NCBI GenBank assembly: GCA_037783545.1
Contig: JBBELK010000387.1
Location: 2,405,501 to 2,469,500 of the forward strand
DNA length: 64,000 nucleotides
Source of the DNA: Henricia sp. BOLD:AAB3569
Lineage: Eukaryota; Echinodermata; Asteroidea; Spinulosida; Echinasteridae
Direction of reading: 5' to 3'
Shown here: positions 54,868-64,000 of the stretch, one piece after another
Layout of the letters: each line of letters opens with the position of its first letter
Numbering within the stretch: position 1 is the stretch's first letter
Program-made: the position numbers and the translations under genes
The notes under the pieces: model-generated
Databases searched by the model: none
The model's input: only the letters and a program-made list of their open reading frames with translations
Told to the model about the DNA's origin: nothing

Positions 54868-57800
54868 TTATAAGAACATAACTTTATCTTTTGAAGTCGC
54901 TTTCGTGAAGATGGCTTGAATAGTTGCGAAGACTGAATTCGGATCTTTTGCCGCGTCAACTTTGTCTAGAATACTTTTCTTGTTATAGTACTCGATCAGT
55001 GGCGCCGTCTGCTTTTGATAGGTTGCCAAACGGGATACCAGCGTCTGTTCGTTATCATCAGAACGTTTGATGAGTGGTTCACCGGTAACCTGCAGTAATA
55101 AAAATATGGCTATGGTGTTAATTCTCTTGCAGTGGTTGGTTTTGGATCTATATGACCCCGTTCTCGCTAGAAAAAATGCTTTGTGTGGCAGGCCTGGTTG
55201 CACAAGCAAGCATTTTTTTTAACGCAGCACAGCAGACGTTTGATGCTCGATGTACAACCAGGTATAGTGGCATCCCACAGCTTCGTTAAGTGACATGTTA
55301 ACTAACGACGATTAATCTTTGTCGAAGCGATTTCTCTAGTAAGAACGGGGTCTTTTACTGGGCCAGCAATATCTGAAACAACGTGTGAATTTAAATATTC
55401 TAAGCTTGCACAACTGCAGTAAATTCCTTAAGAAACTTACGTCATCTTTCATAGGCACTTTAGGTGGGTTGAATTCCTCATGATAGCTCCGTCCGCTCGC
55501 TCGATGGATTAAACGACCGCAGATTCGCTTGATAAGAAGTGAATCGTCTATGCTAAACTCGACCACCGAGTCCAACTGTTGTTTCCTTGTATCAAGAAGA
55601 TTGTCAAGCTGGACAGAATATTCAAAAACACACAATAAGTTAGGGATATTGTGGGGTGTACACAGATATTTTATTGAGGGTATGCATTCCGCTTGAATGA
55701 TTTTGTATATGATCAGACAATTGTATCTGCACGACAGGCACACCTTGTCGCAGGAATAGACCGTATCGAATAGTCGCCATTTCGTGGGGCACCTTTTGTT
55801 ACTTAAACCGTACAACAATATGTGCAACCATGCATGTCCTCAAGGAACAAAGAAACTGCCCCCGGAAATGGCGGCTATTCGATACGGTCTATAGGTGAAA
55901 AAATAATAAAGCGATAGAGTACTAAAGTGAAAGCGTCATCCTTTTCTGTGTTGCCAAAGTTACTGGCTCTCCACTAAAACCAGTGAACTGTTTCCCTGCA
56001 CTTTAGCAAAGGGCGTTTCAGATTACCAGTGATTGTTTAACCCAATAGCACTCACTGGTAACAAGTAGTGTGTCTTACTACTCCTCGGCAATGTTTAGAA
56101 TTGTTACTTGTCAAGGTCAATAACCAGAGTTATCCAATAGTAGCCACCCTTACTGAACACAAGGTTTGAAAGAGGATGAGTCAAGCTATGAGTATATGCC
56201 TATCAATTGAGGGTGTGTTTGCAGAAACTTGAATTTCAACATGGAAGAAATATAGAGTAATTTTGGGCACTTTTAGAACTATGGGTTAAAATCAGATGCC
56301 ACGTTAATCTACTTTCCTGATGAGAAAAGGGTCAAAGTTAAAAGCATGCAACTGATCCTCATCTGTCCCATTGAAAATAAAAAAAAACACTGTACAAAGT
56401 TTGAGATTTTTTGCATTTTTCTCTTTTTTGTAATGACACAGTTGCATGCCCGAGTTAACCACTTTGTTGAAACACCAAGAATTCATACCATTTGGGCTTG
56501 TACGACCGTCCTCGGGAATCCGTCCAACAGAAACCCATTATGGCATTCTGGAGTGTCCAATTTACTGTCGATCATTTTGACTACGAGCTCGTCGCCGACC
56601 AAAGCTCCGCTGTCTATAACCTTCTTCACTTCCTTGCCCAACTCGGAGCCCGACGCGATAACGGCGCGAAGCATGTCCCCCGTTGCGAGGTGACACACGC
56701 AGAAACGATCAGCTAACTTGGGCCCCTGTAGTCCACACAGAGAAAAGACATTTAGACCTTGTTAATGGGGGCGTTCGAGATGCTTACACCGGAGCGTTCT
56801 TTTAGCCATCACGTGATACACGAGTCTGCCCCGGTGGCAGCCACTACTGCCCGAGCTCTCGGCAGGGTCTCTGGTGTAAGACTCAGTGTAATGACGTCAC
56901 CTGGTAACCGCGAGTAGTAAAACATGGCAGACAGTTTGCAATCGCGATGCGAGTACGAAGAAAAACAGATTTATGTCACAAAATAGGAGAGAAAAGGGCT
57001 GTAAATTATACATTTTGCTTAATCAGTAGATGTCTTGTGGGTATTGACAGTTTATTGCAGTACTTTTAGGGCAACTAATTTTGCGTGGCGTCGGCTTCAT
57101 TTTTCATTATGAGTCAAACGAAAGTGTTTATAAAGCCCCGCCTGGCAACAACCTTAGACCCGTGTTCCCAGAATTCAAAGCGAAACCCTGTGTCGTTCGT
57201 TTTGCATCTTCTGGAGGCTTCCCCCGGTGTTAACCCCCCGTTACACGGTGTAAGCATCTCGAACAGTTGGTATACTCCCTCATAAGGCCCTTAGGATTTC
57301 TCTCATCCCAAGTTTGGATGTTAATATCAAATTAGCACTAGATGTTTCAGATGCTGAGCCATTGAATTACGTGTCACGTCTTTTCGTTCACAAATTATGA
57401 CAAAATAAAGCACAAACCCTCAATTTCGATGACAATTTCAAATGGAAAGAATTATGTTTACTGATCGCCACTTATTCTGCTGTCAATGTGTTAAAATCCG
57501 TTAATATTTTAGAGGGAAGTGAATTTAGGAGTGAAAAACATTAAACAATTTTCCGGAATTCATTCCTCTGTACAGTGTCATTCGTGTACTGTATGCATGG
57601 GATCCAACTAGACACGCCTAGCCTACCTGCACACCCTTCCCAGCCCCTGGGGGCCCAAGCAGGATACCCCTGATGCCCCGCCCTTCAGCAGGTGGGGAAA
57701 GTGGTGACTCCACCTCACCCTCCACTGATGGTTCATGCAAAACATCTCCTTTAATCGCTGCGGCCATTGTATCATGAGCCAATAACTGCGAAATACCGTT

Positions 57801-59519
57801 TCCTATGTGCACTGAATTTGCCGTGCACACTGCACAGATCTGCCAAATAGCTACATGTACAGTGCATTGTGCATCTGGCCGGACATGTACATGTAGTTCA
57901 CATATGAATTACAGTTATGCAGAGTATTCAAAGCACTTGGCCAGAATGTGTATGGAAGGCCTGTTGCTGCAAATCATAAAAACTCAATACTATGGAGTGC
58001 CTCATGTTACAAATTCATATAAATATGAATAGCAGTACTGTACATGACAGCAAGTAGGTTTTATGTGTGCTAGACCGTACATGTTTATAACTAGCCCAAC
58101 GGAATAATATGGTGTACATGTGGACATATGTAGTACACATTACCAGTATTCCTGTATTTTAAAAAGACATTTTGCTTTGAATTTGTTGAAGTCACTCAAT
58201 TTTGTTTCTTCAAATTATTTCTTGAATTTAAAAGATGGTTATAAAATATCATTGATATACATGTAAATTTCAGCTACAAAGACAATCGGTCAGAAATTAG
58301 GCTTGCGCCAAGGGCATGCAACTTGAGCCGATACAATTATTTATATACACAGGTCAAAGGTCAGCTACTGCCAGACAGAAGACAACCTTATCAGGTGAAA
58401 GACTGGCCTGAGTTTGCGCGAGAGCGGAGAGGTCAACAGGCTGCGTTCGAGCGTACAATTCTCTTTCACTGACCTGAGTATTGTTCGCGCACACAAGAGT
58501 ATACTCGTGTTAACACGTGGAGTACACGCTCGAACAAAGCCCTCGCATTGACCTGTCGTACTTGGCCTCCACTTTTGCGCTTCCGCACATTTGATTTTGG
58601 AGCAAACTGCCTTGTATTTTATCACACGGCGAGTACAAATTTTCCCCCACGATTTAACCGAAACTAGACATCGGTGTATAAATACCGTACACGTTCCCAC
58701 TAATTCTTCCTAATATGACATGATAATGCCCCAGAAGGTGTAAATTTGGTTAGAAAACATGATTTTAGCAATGAGAAAATATCAAGTTTTTCTTTGAAAA
58801 CACTTATGTCATGCTCCATAGACTTAGCCCATGGAGTCTTAACTGGTGAACGTGTATGGTAGTTTTCCCAACATCGAATCGATGCGTACTCTTCGGAATA
58901 TTTAAACGTTTCGGTGAGTTCACCTTTTGAGCAAATATCAGACCCAAGGAACAAATTTCATTTTTGTGAGTTTGCCAAAGATTTCGGGTGGGAAACGGCA
59001 ACAGGGCGAAGGTTCAGAAGCCCTGTTCACGGGTCTATTACAGGGTTTTATTCCAGGGTATTTATTTTGTATACTTTGAACAAAGATCGGAAAGAATTGA
59101 GAAGTTGATCATGGCTTCAGAGTTAAGACTTTGTTAGCAAAACATGAGATTGGCCGAACATTTTCTAACAGTTTTTTTGAAGATTTTATATTCCTAGCCT
59201 ACTCCTAAACTTGGATATTTGAAGAAGTGTTTTTTTTTTTTGGCGACCAGTGAAGGGAATTCAGAAGAAAAATGTTCATGATCAACTTCTCAATTCTTAC
59301 CCATAAAACGGTGAATCTTTAGTGACTGGATATTAAATTTAAACTCGGAGGTATAACAGAGGACCGGCATGGGGGCCGGGGGCGCGGGAGGACGGGGCCG
59401 GGAGAGTGGTTTACCTGGGTGCCCTTGCCCGCGCCGGGCGGACCGAGCAAGATTGCCCTAACTCCGTCGGGACCTTCTGCCGGCTTGGCAGCTGGTTGGG
59501 CTTGGGTTGTTGGGGCCAT
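54868..59519 (-). CDS. AK2: Adenylate kinase 2
   Basis: Four coding exons (minus): 59519-59415, 56725-56489, 55608-55441 and 55089-54868. All introns are phase 0, giving 243 aa (human AK2 has 239). It converts ATP + AMP to 2 ADP; AK2 acts in the mitochondrial intermembrane space. Motifs: P-loop [10 protein letters not shown] (residues 26-35), [13 protein letters not shown] in the AMP-binding part, the signature [10 protein letters not shown], the long LID with [16 protein letters not shown], and the RRSDDNE-type segment [13 protein letters not shown]. The long LID places it with AK2/AK4-type enzymes, and the N- and C-terminal sequences fit AK2. Head to head with SNX17. A second P-loop exon lies in intron 1 (separate entry). 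Confidence 0.96.
55152..55354. mobile_element. TIR MITE GACCCCGTTC, copy 2
   Basis: Left ATGACCCCGTTCTCGCTAG, right AAGAACGGGGTC, about 200 bp, in AK2 intron 3. Shares ends and GAAGCGATTTCTCTAG with 49147-49482. Confidence 0.65.
56768..57265. mobile_element. TIR MITE GTTCGAGATGCTTACACCG in AK2 intron 1
   Basis: GCGTTCGAGATGCTTACACC at the left, GGTGTAAGCATCTCGAAC at the right, about 500 bp. No coding capacity. It lies between alternative exon 1b and exon 2. Confidence 0.8.
57627..57767 (-). CDS. AK2: AK2 alternative first coding exon (1b)
   Basis: In AK2 intron 1 a second exon-like frame starts ATG at 57767 and encodes 47 residues ending [16 protein letters not shown] at a GTAGG donor, in phase 0. 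It can therefore join exon 2 exactly as exon 1a does. The P-loop is perfect, with GVQ replacing GTQ. The upstream part is acidic and Pro/Ser-rich ([16 protein letters not shown]) and unlike exon 1a. An in-frame ATG further upstream at 57830 would add 21 residues. Preserved coding sense and donor argue for a used alternative promoter/first exon rather than a dead duplicate; transcript data are needed to decide. Confidence 0.75.
58439..58543. mobile_element. Short GGCTGCGTTCGAGCGT MITE
   Basis: 105 bp: GGCTGCGTTCGAGCGTACAA at the left, TACACGCTCGAACAAAGCCC at the right, with GTATACTCGTGTTAACACG inside, as in 31348-31818. AK2 intron 1. Confidence 0.75.
58660..58860 (+). repeat. Dispersed element (GACATGATAATGCCCCAGAA), copy in AK2 intron 1
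   Basis: Matches 60585-60780 in SNX17 intron 1: GACATGATAATGCCCCAGAA, GCTCCATAGACTTAG, CATGGAGTCT. Related upstream parts occur at 57430-57560 and 48720-48850. Family unknown. Confidence 0.6.
59091..59299. mobile_element. AAGAATTGAGAAGTTGATCA foldback in AK2 intron 1
   Basis: AAAGAATTGAGAAGTTGATC and CATGATCAACTTCTCAATTC are inverted ends, about 209 bp. Confidence 0.8.
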
Positions 59520-60357
59520 GATGAAAGGACAATCCCTATAACAGATCTATGTAGTATCGTTTCAAAATAGTTCCGCAAAAAAATCAAAAATGAACTTTTT
59601 TTCTGGCTTTGGACCGTGAACTTCTTCAACGTGATCGGTGCAGATGACGCGTTGTTTTACTGGAGTAGTCAGCAAGTCAATTTTGAGTTCAAACGAACCA
59701 ACACGGAGCAGGGAACTAGACATAATTTATGCCAGCGGATCACGTGACCGTTTGGCCGGCACGGTCTCGCTCAAAAACCTTTAATTTAAAACTCTTGAAA
59801 TAGACGCAAATCTGAGTAATAAATTAAGTATTGAAAGTTTTAATATCATTTTTAAATTACGTATAAATTCTCGTGATTATGCAGTTAAAATGAAAATAAG
59901 TGTAGCCTGAAGTCTAATGTAATGAAACAAAAGTTAGACCAAGGTCAAGTCAGTAAGCAGTGCACAGTGCAGTGCAGTGCACAGTGCAGTGCTAGTGCTG
60001 CATAATAAAGTCAAGTTATTTACAAAAGTTACGATTTCTAAAAGAAGGGAAACTACAGCAGGTACTTTATTTCCCACGGCATGCACTATGAATTCATGAA
60101 ATTATGTATTAGCAGTTTCGTAATGCCTGGTTTAAATGCTGTCTATGTGCAGATTTTCGTCCCTATTTTAATATATTTTATAAGTTAGTGCAAGCTAGCT
60201 GGGCTTTGGAGCTCGCAGACCCTGTTCACGCCCACCGCAGACGTACGGCCTGGCCGGACCAAGGGTTTATTCACCGTTTCCACCGAGGTCATCGATTGTC
60301 AGATCGTTGCGATATTCTCTCCATACATGCTGCTGCTGTGCAAGTCGACAGTAAACC
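59520..60357. promoter_or_regulatory. AK2-SNX17 shared upstream region
   Basis: 838 bp between the two start codons of divergent genes, so both promoters and 5' UTRs must lie here. It has a CACGTGAC site near 59750 and a short AGTGCAC tandem (59955-59990), but no clear TATA box. A bidirectional promoter is likely by position (inference). Confidence 0.6.
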
Positions 60358-63300
60358 ATGCATTTTTCAGTCCCAGACACGGAGGATGTGACTGAAGGAA
60401 GCACAAGTTATACAGTGAGTTCTAATCTTAGGCCAAATTTGATGGTCTTATTTTAGTAGAAATTTACAAAATATGAGAAGAATTCTGTTTAATTAAAGGT
60501 GTTAATATTTTAAAGGAAATGGTTTTACCTGGCTTTAGGAGTGAAAAACTTTAAACAATTTCCTTAAAATACTCTCTGGTAGGCCTATAAATACCGTACA
60601 CGTTTGTCATAAATTCTTTATAGTATGACATGATAATGCCCCAGAAAGTGTAAATATGTTAAGGAAACATGAATTTAGCAGTGAGAAAATTTCACATTTT
60701 CCTTTGAAAACACTTGAGATTTTTATGTCGTGCTCCATAGACTTAGTGCATGGAGTCTCAACTAGCGAGGGTGTATGGCATTTTGATGTTCACACAGAAG
60801 CGCGCGAAGAAATAGGACGTGCGCGTGATGATCCGTTTGGTTTCTGGCCGGCCGCTTTGCGTGCAATCATATGCAATATCTTTTCCGTGATTTTTCTCTA
60901 AAACTAAGCCTTTGCGATGGAAATGTATGTAAGTATTCATATTCTAAAATCATCCAAGCTATCGATTCCAATAATTACTTTCGACAAATTCCAGTTGTGA
61001 CATAAACTAAAAAAATACCAATGAAAAATTGCATAAGCCCATAGTGCAGGCTTAATTGAGAGCTGGTAATCATGTGTTAATGCTTTTAGTAGAGAGAAAG
61101 GCTATTATATTAATAGGATTATAAAGCAAATGTCAATAAACAGGTTTGATAGGATTAATGAAAATGGGATTAGGGAAGTGTGGGGGGAGGGGGTGCTGAC
61201 AGCTAGGGGGTTGTAAACAATTAGGGTTTATGGCACACATCACAATAGTGCACAAAGAATTGAGAAGTTGATCATGGCTTCAAACTTACATACAAAACAT
61301 GAGACTAGGTGAACAAGTGTTTTCCCAGAAAATTGTAATTTTTCCCATTCCTAAATTAAGGTTTTTCTATCAAATCTGCACTCACTGATTCTTGTTACAT
61401 GTAAGTCATTATAAGAAAACTTCTCAATTCTTACCAGCTACCTTTGGAACAGCAGAAGAAACATTAATTTAGATCACATTCACAAAAGTGAATAAACTGA
61501 AAAATAATTTGTACGTTTTGATGGTTTTCTTTCACAGAGTTACAACCTGCATGTGAACGGCGTCTTCCATTGCTCCTTGCGCTTTTCTCAGCTTCATGAC
61601 TTCCACGAACAAGTCAAGAAAGAGTTTGGTACCGACTTCTTGGGAACCTTCAAGTTTCCTCCCAAGAAACTTCTGCCGTTGACACTATCGCAAACTGACG
61701 AAAGGAGACAAAAATTGGAGAAATATGTCCAGTTTGGTAAGAAATAAACCCAATTGATGCAGAAGGACGATTCAATCATGTCCCTAATACCCTGTTTACA
61801 CTTGATCCCGAGCTCGGGGTCGAACACCGAGCTCGGGATCAGCCCTAGATCACAAACTGAGTGTAATTGCTCTCGGGACCAAATTGGCCCCGGATCAGAC
61901 CCCGAGATTTTGGTCTCGCATTGGCGGAGGGTTCGATCCCGAGCTCAGGATCAGTTTACGGTTAGATAAGCAATTAATCTTTACTGCATCCTGCCGCATC
62001 TGCTCCACAACTGTAGCTGGGGAAATCCCGCGAAATTTAAGTGGCCTTGTACACTGTACATGCACAACCCATACACACATTGATAAGTACTACACGCGCA
62101 CATAGAGCATGACCTTTGACTGCAACTTCTGGCACCGTGCTCGAGATCAACTACAGAATTTAAATGCGGCACTCAGGATCATTGCGGTTAACACTGACAC
62201 ATTCTTATCAGGGGATCAATCTTAATCCTGAGCTCGGGACCAGTGTAAACCGGTGAGAAAGTGTATATCTTTAAGGGGCATCGGGGCCAACTCGGCAGGG
62301 CATGAGGCCATTGTCCTTGGTTAATGTCAAGGCCTGGATAAATTAGTTTCTTCCCGTGATAACCATTCGCAGTAAGCCAAGACCAGAAGATATGCAGCAG
62401 TGATCTGTTTAATGGTTTCCTGCTTAGCGCATTGAAGGAGACACGTCGAGAAACGCCAGTGGAAGCCAAACTGGACGTCTATCTAATGAATGGACACAAG
62501 ATAACAGCTAACATCATGTCAATGGACCAAACGGATGATGTTCTAGAAGTAAGCAATCATTCTGTGAAAATTCTTGATTTTCAATCACTATTTTTCAAAA
62601 ATTCACAGGTGTCTTTGTTTGAAGGAGTGTGTCCGATCACATTTTTGAGCACCCCATTTTTCCCATGGGTGTTGAGATTTTGATACCATATCATTTGTCA
62701 TATTTTTCTCATTACCATTCTGAAATTTCACGTTCTCAATCCGTACATTTTCAAAGATATTGTAAAAAAAAAACACTGATGTTTTGTAAACTAATTTATC
62801 CGTTCCATAAAGCAGTGCAGTGATTACACCAACCTTTTTGCTTCCACATCCAAATTGCAAATTTCCTGTTTTCTTCCCATGGATAGTATTTTGGGGAGGT
62901 ATGTTGTATGATTGTTAGGTTACAACAAAATCCATTTTCTGGAAAAATCTGAAAAAGCTTCTTTAATAACGTTTATCATTCATTTTTTTCCTCAACAGAC
63001 TGTAGCGTCCGAGTTGGGCCTCAAGTCAGAGTATGTCTTCTATTTTGCCCTTTTTCTCGTCAAGAAAGACGAAGATGACGAGAGAGGAACAAGTGAGTTA
63101 AAGGCAGAGGCTCGTTAATGCGCACGTGAGGCCAAATTCGTGCCACGAATTATGCAGCTCCATGCCTTTGCTACGGAGCTGCGTATTTCGTGGCACAAAT
63201 TTGGCCTCACGCGTGTATTGACGAGCCTCTGCCTTTAAAGGCACAGGCTCGTCAGCAATGCGCGCGCGTCAAATTCGTGCCACGAAATACGCAGCTCCAT

Positions 63301-63894
63301 GCCTTTTCTATGGAGCTGCGTATTTTGTGACACGAATTTGGCGCGCGCGCATTGCCGACGAGCCTGTGTCTTTAATGCATCATTTCCAGTTACCCAAAAT
63401 TTGACTTGACTAAAAAATAAAACGACTAAAAGTGTTGATAGCAATGGTAACAAACACCACATGATTTTTTTACTTGTAAAATGGTACCTTCGTGGAAGAA
63501 ATTGCCATCTGAAGGTGTTTTTTACATACACAAAAGCCATGCATGGATTTTTTAGGTTTTCTGAAGTATTACTGCATCTATGTGGCTGAAATTTCTACAA
63601 GGCAGTTTATCAACATTATTCTTTAGTTATGTAATGCTGTTTTTGAAAGTCTTCCAATCTTTAACCACAATTCTTGTTTTCTAGTGGTGCATGTACTTTC
63701 TTGGCCGCCTACTTCAGTTTCCAAGATATGAACTACATGGAATATTCTTAGAATGTCAATTCTTGATCAAAACAGAATTTTTGTTCTCCTTCTTGTCTTC
63801 ACTTTGCAGTTGTTCGGAGGCTGCAAGATTTTGAATCTCCTTTCATTTCTCTGAATTCGGCAGTCGGCACTCACAAAATTGTTCTCAGAAAGAA
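60358..63894 (+). CDS. SNX17: Sorting nexin 17, N-terminal part (continues past window)
   Basis: Five coding exons: 60358-60414, 61538-61736, 62373-62548, 62999-63092 and 63810-63894, about 203 of an expected 470 residues. The last exon ends in phase 2 at GTAAGT and the rest lies beyond 64000. It starts MHFSVPDTED, close to human SNX17. Residues 1 to about 107 are the PX domain (SYNLHVNGVFHCSLRFSQL, FKFPPKKLLPLT), which binds phosphoinositides on early endosomes. The atypical FERM module follows (AKLDVYLMNGHKITANI, DQTDDVLE, FALFLVKKDEDD, RRLQDFESPFISL). In vertebrates SNX17 recycles NPxY-tailed cargo such as integrins and LRP1; that role is inferred here. Exon 3 starts VSQDQKIC, directly after a CGCAG acceptor. 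Confidence 0.95.
60585..60780 (+). repeat. Dispersed element (GACATGATAATGCCCCAGAA), copy in SNX17 intron 1
   Basis: Counterpart of 58660-58860. The upstream part (60476-60600) matches 57430-57560. Confidence 0.6.
61255..61433. mobile_element. AAGAATTGAGAAGTTGATCA foldback in SNX17 intron 1
   Basis: AAGAATTGAGAAGTTGATCA and its mirror AACTTCTCAATTCTT, about 179 bp. Confidence 0.8.
61795..62255. mobile_element. GATCCCGAGCTCGGGATC-rich element in SNX17 intron 2
   Basis: TTTACACTTGATCCCGAGCT at the left mirrors GAGCTCGGGACCAGTGTAAA at the right, with several GAGCTCGGGATCAG units inside. About 460 bp, foldback structure, no coding capacity. Confidence 0.7.
62258..62336 (+). repeat. GAAAGTGTATATCTTTAAGG unit
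   Basis: Third unit of the repeat seen at 50120-50332 (GGGCATCGGGGCCAACTCGG). Confidence 0.7.
62627..62935 (+). repeat. Dispersed element (CCCATGGGTGTTGAGATTTT), copy in SNX17 intron 3
   Basis: AGTGTGTCCGATCACATTTT start, TTTCCCATGGGTGTTGAGAT, GCAGTGCAGTGATTACACC, GGGGAGGTATGTTGTATG. Matches 42820-43130. Confidence 0.65.
63098..63238. mobile_element. Palindromic TTAA MITE, family AGGCACAGG, copy 5
   Basis: TTAA at 63098-63101 and 63235-63238. A sub-variant with AGGCAGAGGCTCG ends and GAGGCCAAATTCGTG arms. Its left TTAA overlaps the SNX17 exon-4 splice donor (GTGAGTTAA). Confidence 0.92.
63235..63375. mobile_element. Palindromic TTAA MITE, family AGGCACAGG, copy 6
   Basis: Directly follows copy 5 and shares its TTAA (63235-63238). 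Right TTAA at 63372-63375. Standard AGGCACAGGCTCG version. Confidence 0.92.
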
Positions 63895-63939
63895 GTAAGT
63901 CTGTGATTCCTTAGCTTGGGTTCTGAGGGAGTATACCAC

Positions 63940-64000
63940 TGTGCCTCATAGCTCAGCTGGTAGAGCATCTGTCCGGTGTGTCAGAGGTTTTTGGGGAAAC
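63940..64000 (+). other. tRNA-like start, cut by window end
   Basis: CCTCATAGCTCAGCTGGTAG (box A) then an anticodon-stem-like CTGTCCGGTGTGTCAG. The B box would fall at or beyond the window edge. Could be a tRNA pseudogene or SINE head in SNX17 intron 5. Confidence 0.4.

Noticed and set aside
59940-60005. AGTGCAC short tandem as a promoter element of AK2/SNX17
   Set aside because: Looks like a simple slippage repeat; no reason to assign regulatory function beyond its position.
1-64000. Retroviral, LTR, Polinton, LINE reverse transcriptase or toxin genes
   Set aside because: No pol-type motifs, long terminal repeats or capsid-like frames seen; all mobile sequences recognised are SINEs or non-autonomous DNA elements.

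Overview
The window reads as a nuclear segment from an invertebrate animal, most likely a marine deuterostome and perhaps an echinoderm. The support is multi-exon genes with GT-AG introns, orthologues of animal-specific genes, and tRNA-derived SINEs and foldback MITEs of the kind common in such genomes. The species cannot be named from the sequence alone. Seven protein-coding loci can be reconstructed exon by exon. More than half of the rest is short non-autonomous DNA transposons, SINE pieces, minisatellites and homopolymer tracts. I saw no retroviral, LTR, Polinton or other capsid-bearing remains, and no transposase gene.

Layout. 1-2.8 kb: two foldback/TIR elements. 2.8-5.6 kb (minus): a five-exon gene for a GAREM/Themis-type CABIT-domain protein. 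5.6-9.4 kb: non-coding, with a G tract, an ACACC-rich element and a 1.2 kb palindromic satellite. 9.4-44 kb: a tandem triplication of Rab18-like small-GTPase genes, all on the minus strand (A 9491-15444, B 22224-25193, C 32770-40419). The three copies share intron positions and phases, and their flanks are paralogous too, so sister copies serve as empty-site controls for later insertions. 44.6-53.3 kb (plus): EIF2B4, ten coding exons, about 520 aa. 54.9-59.5 kb (minus): adenylate kinase 2 (AK2), four coding exons, plus an extra in-frame P-loop first exon in intron 1. 60.4 kb to the end (plus): the first five coding exons of SNX17, which runs off the window.

How the parts relate. EIF2B4 and AK2 are tail to tail, and AK2 and SNX17 are head to head 838 bp apart. 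From memory EIF2B4 and SNX17 are also close neighbours in human, so this end may be an old gene neighbourhood with AK2 between them. The Rab18-like array is an accessory, fast-changing region: its copies differ in GTPase motifs and C-terminal tails, and each carries its own set of insertions.

Most unusual: the Rab18-like triplication with divergent switch-II motifs; duplicated P-loop first exons of AK2; a 143-bp tandem duplication of an EIF2B4 exon fragment; at least seven unrelated MITE families that all sit at TTAA, some as head-to-tail pairs sharing one TTAA; several insertions within a few bases of splice donors; and a 21-bp minisatellite that, in one frame, spells AT-hook cores.
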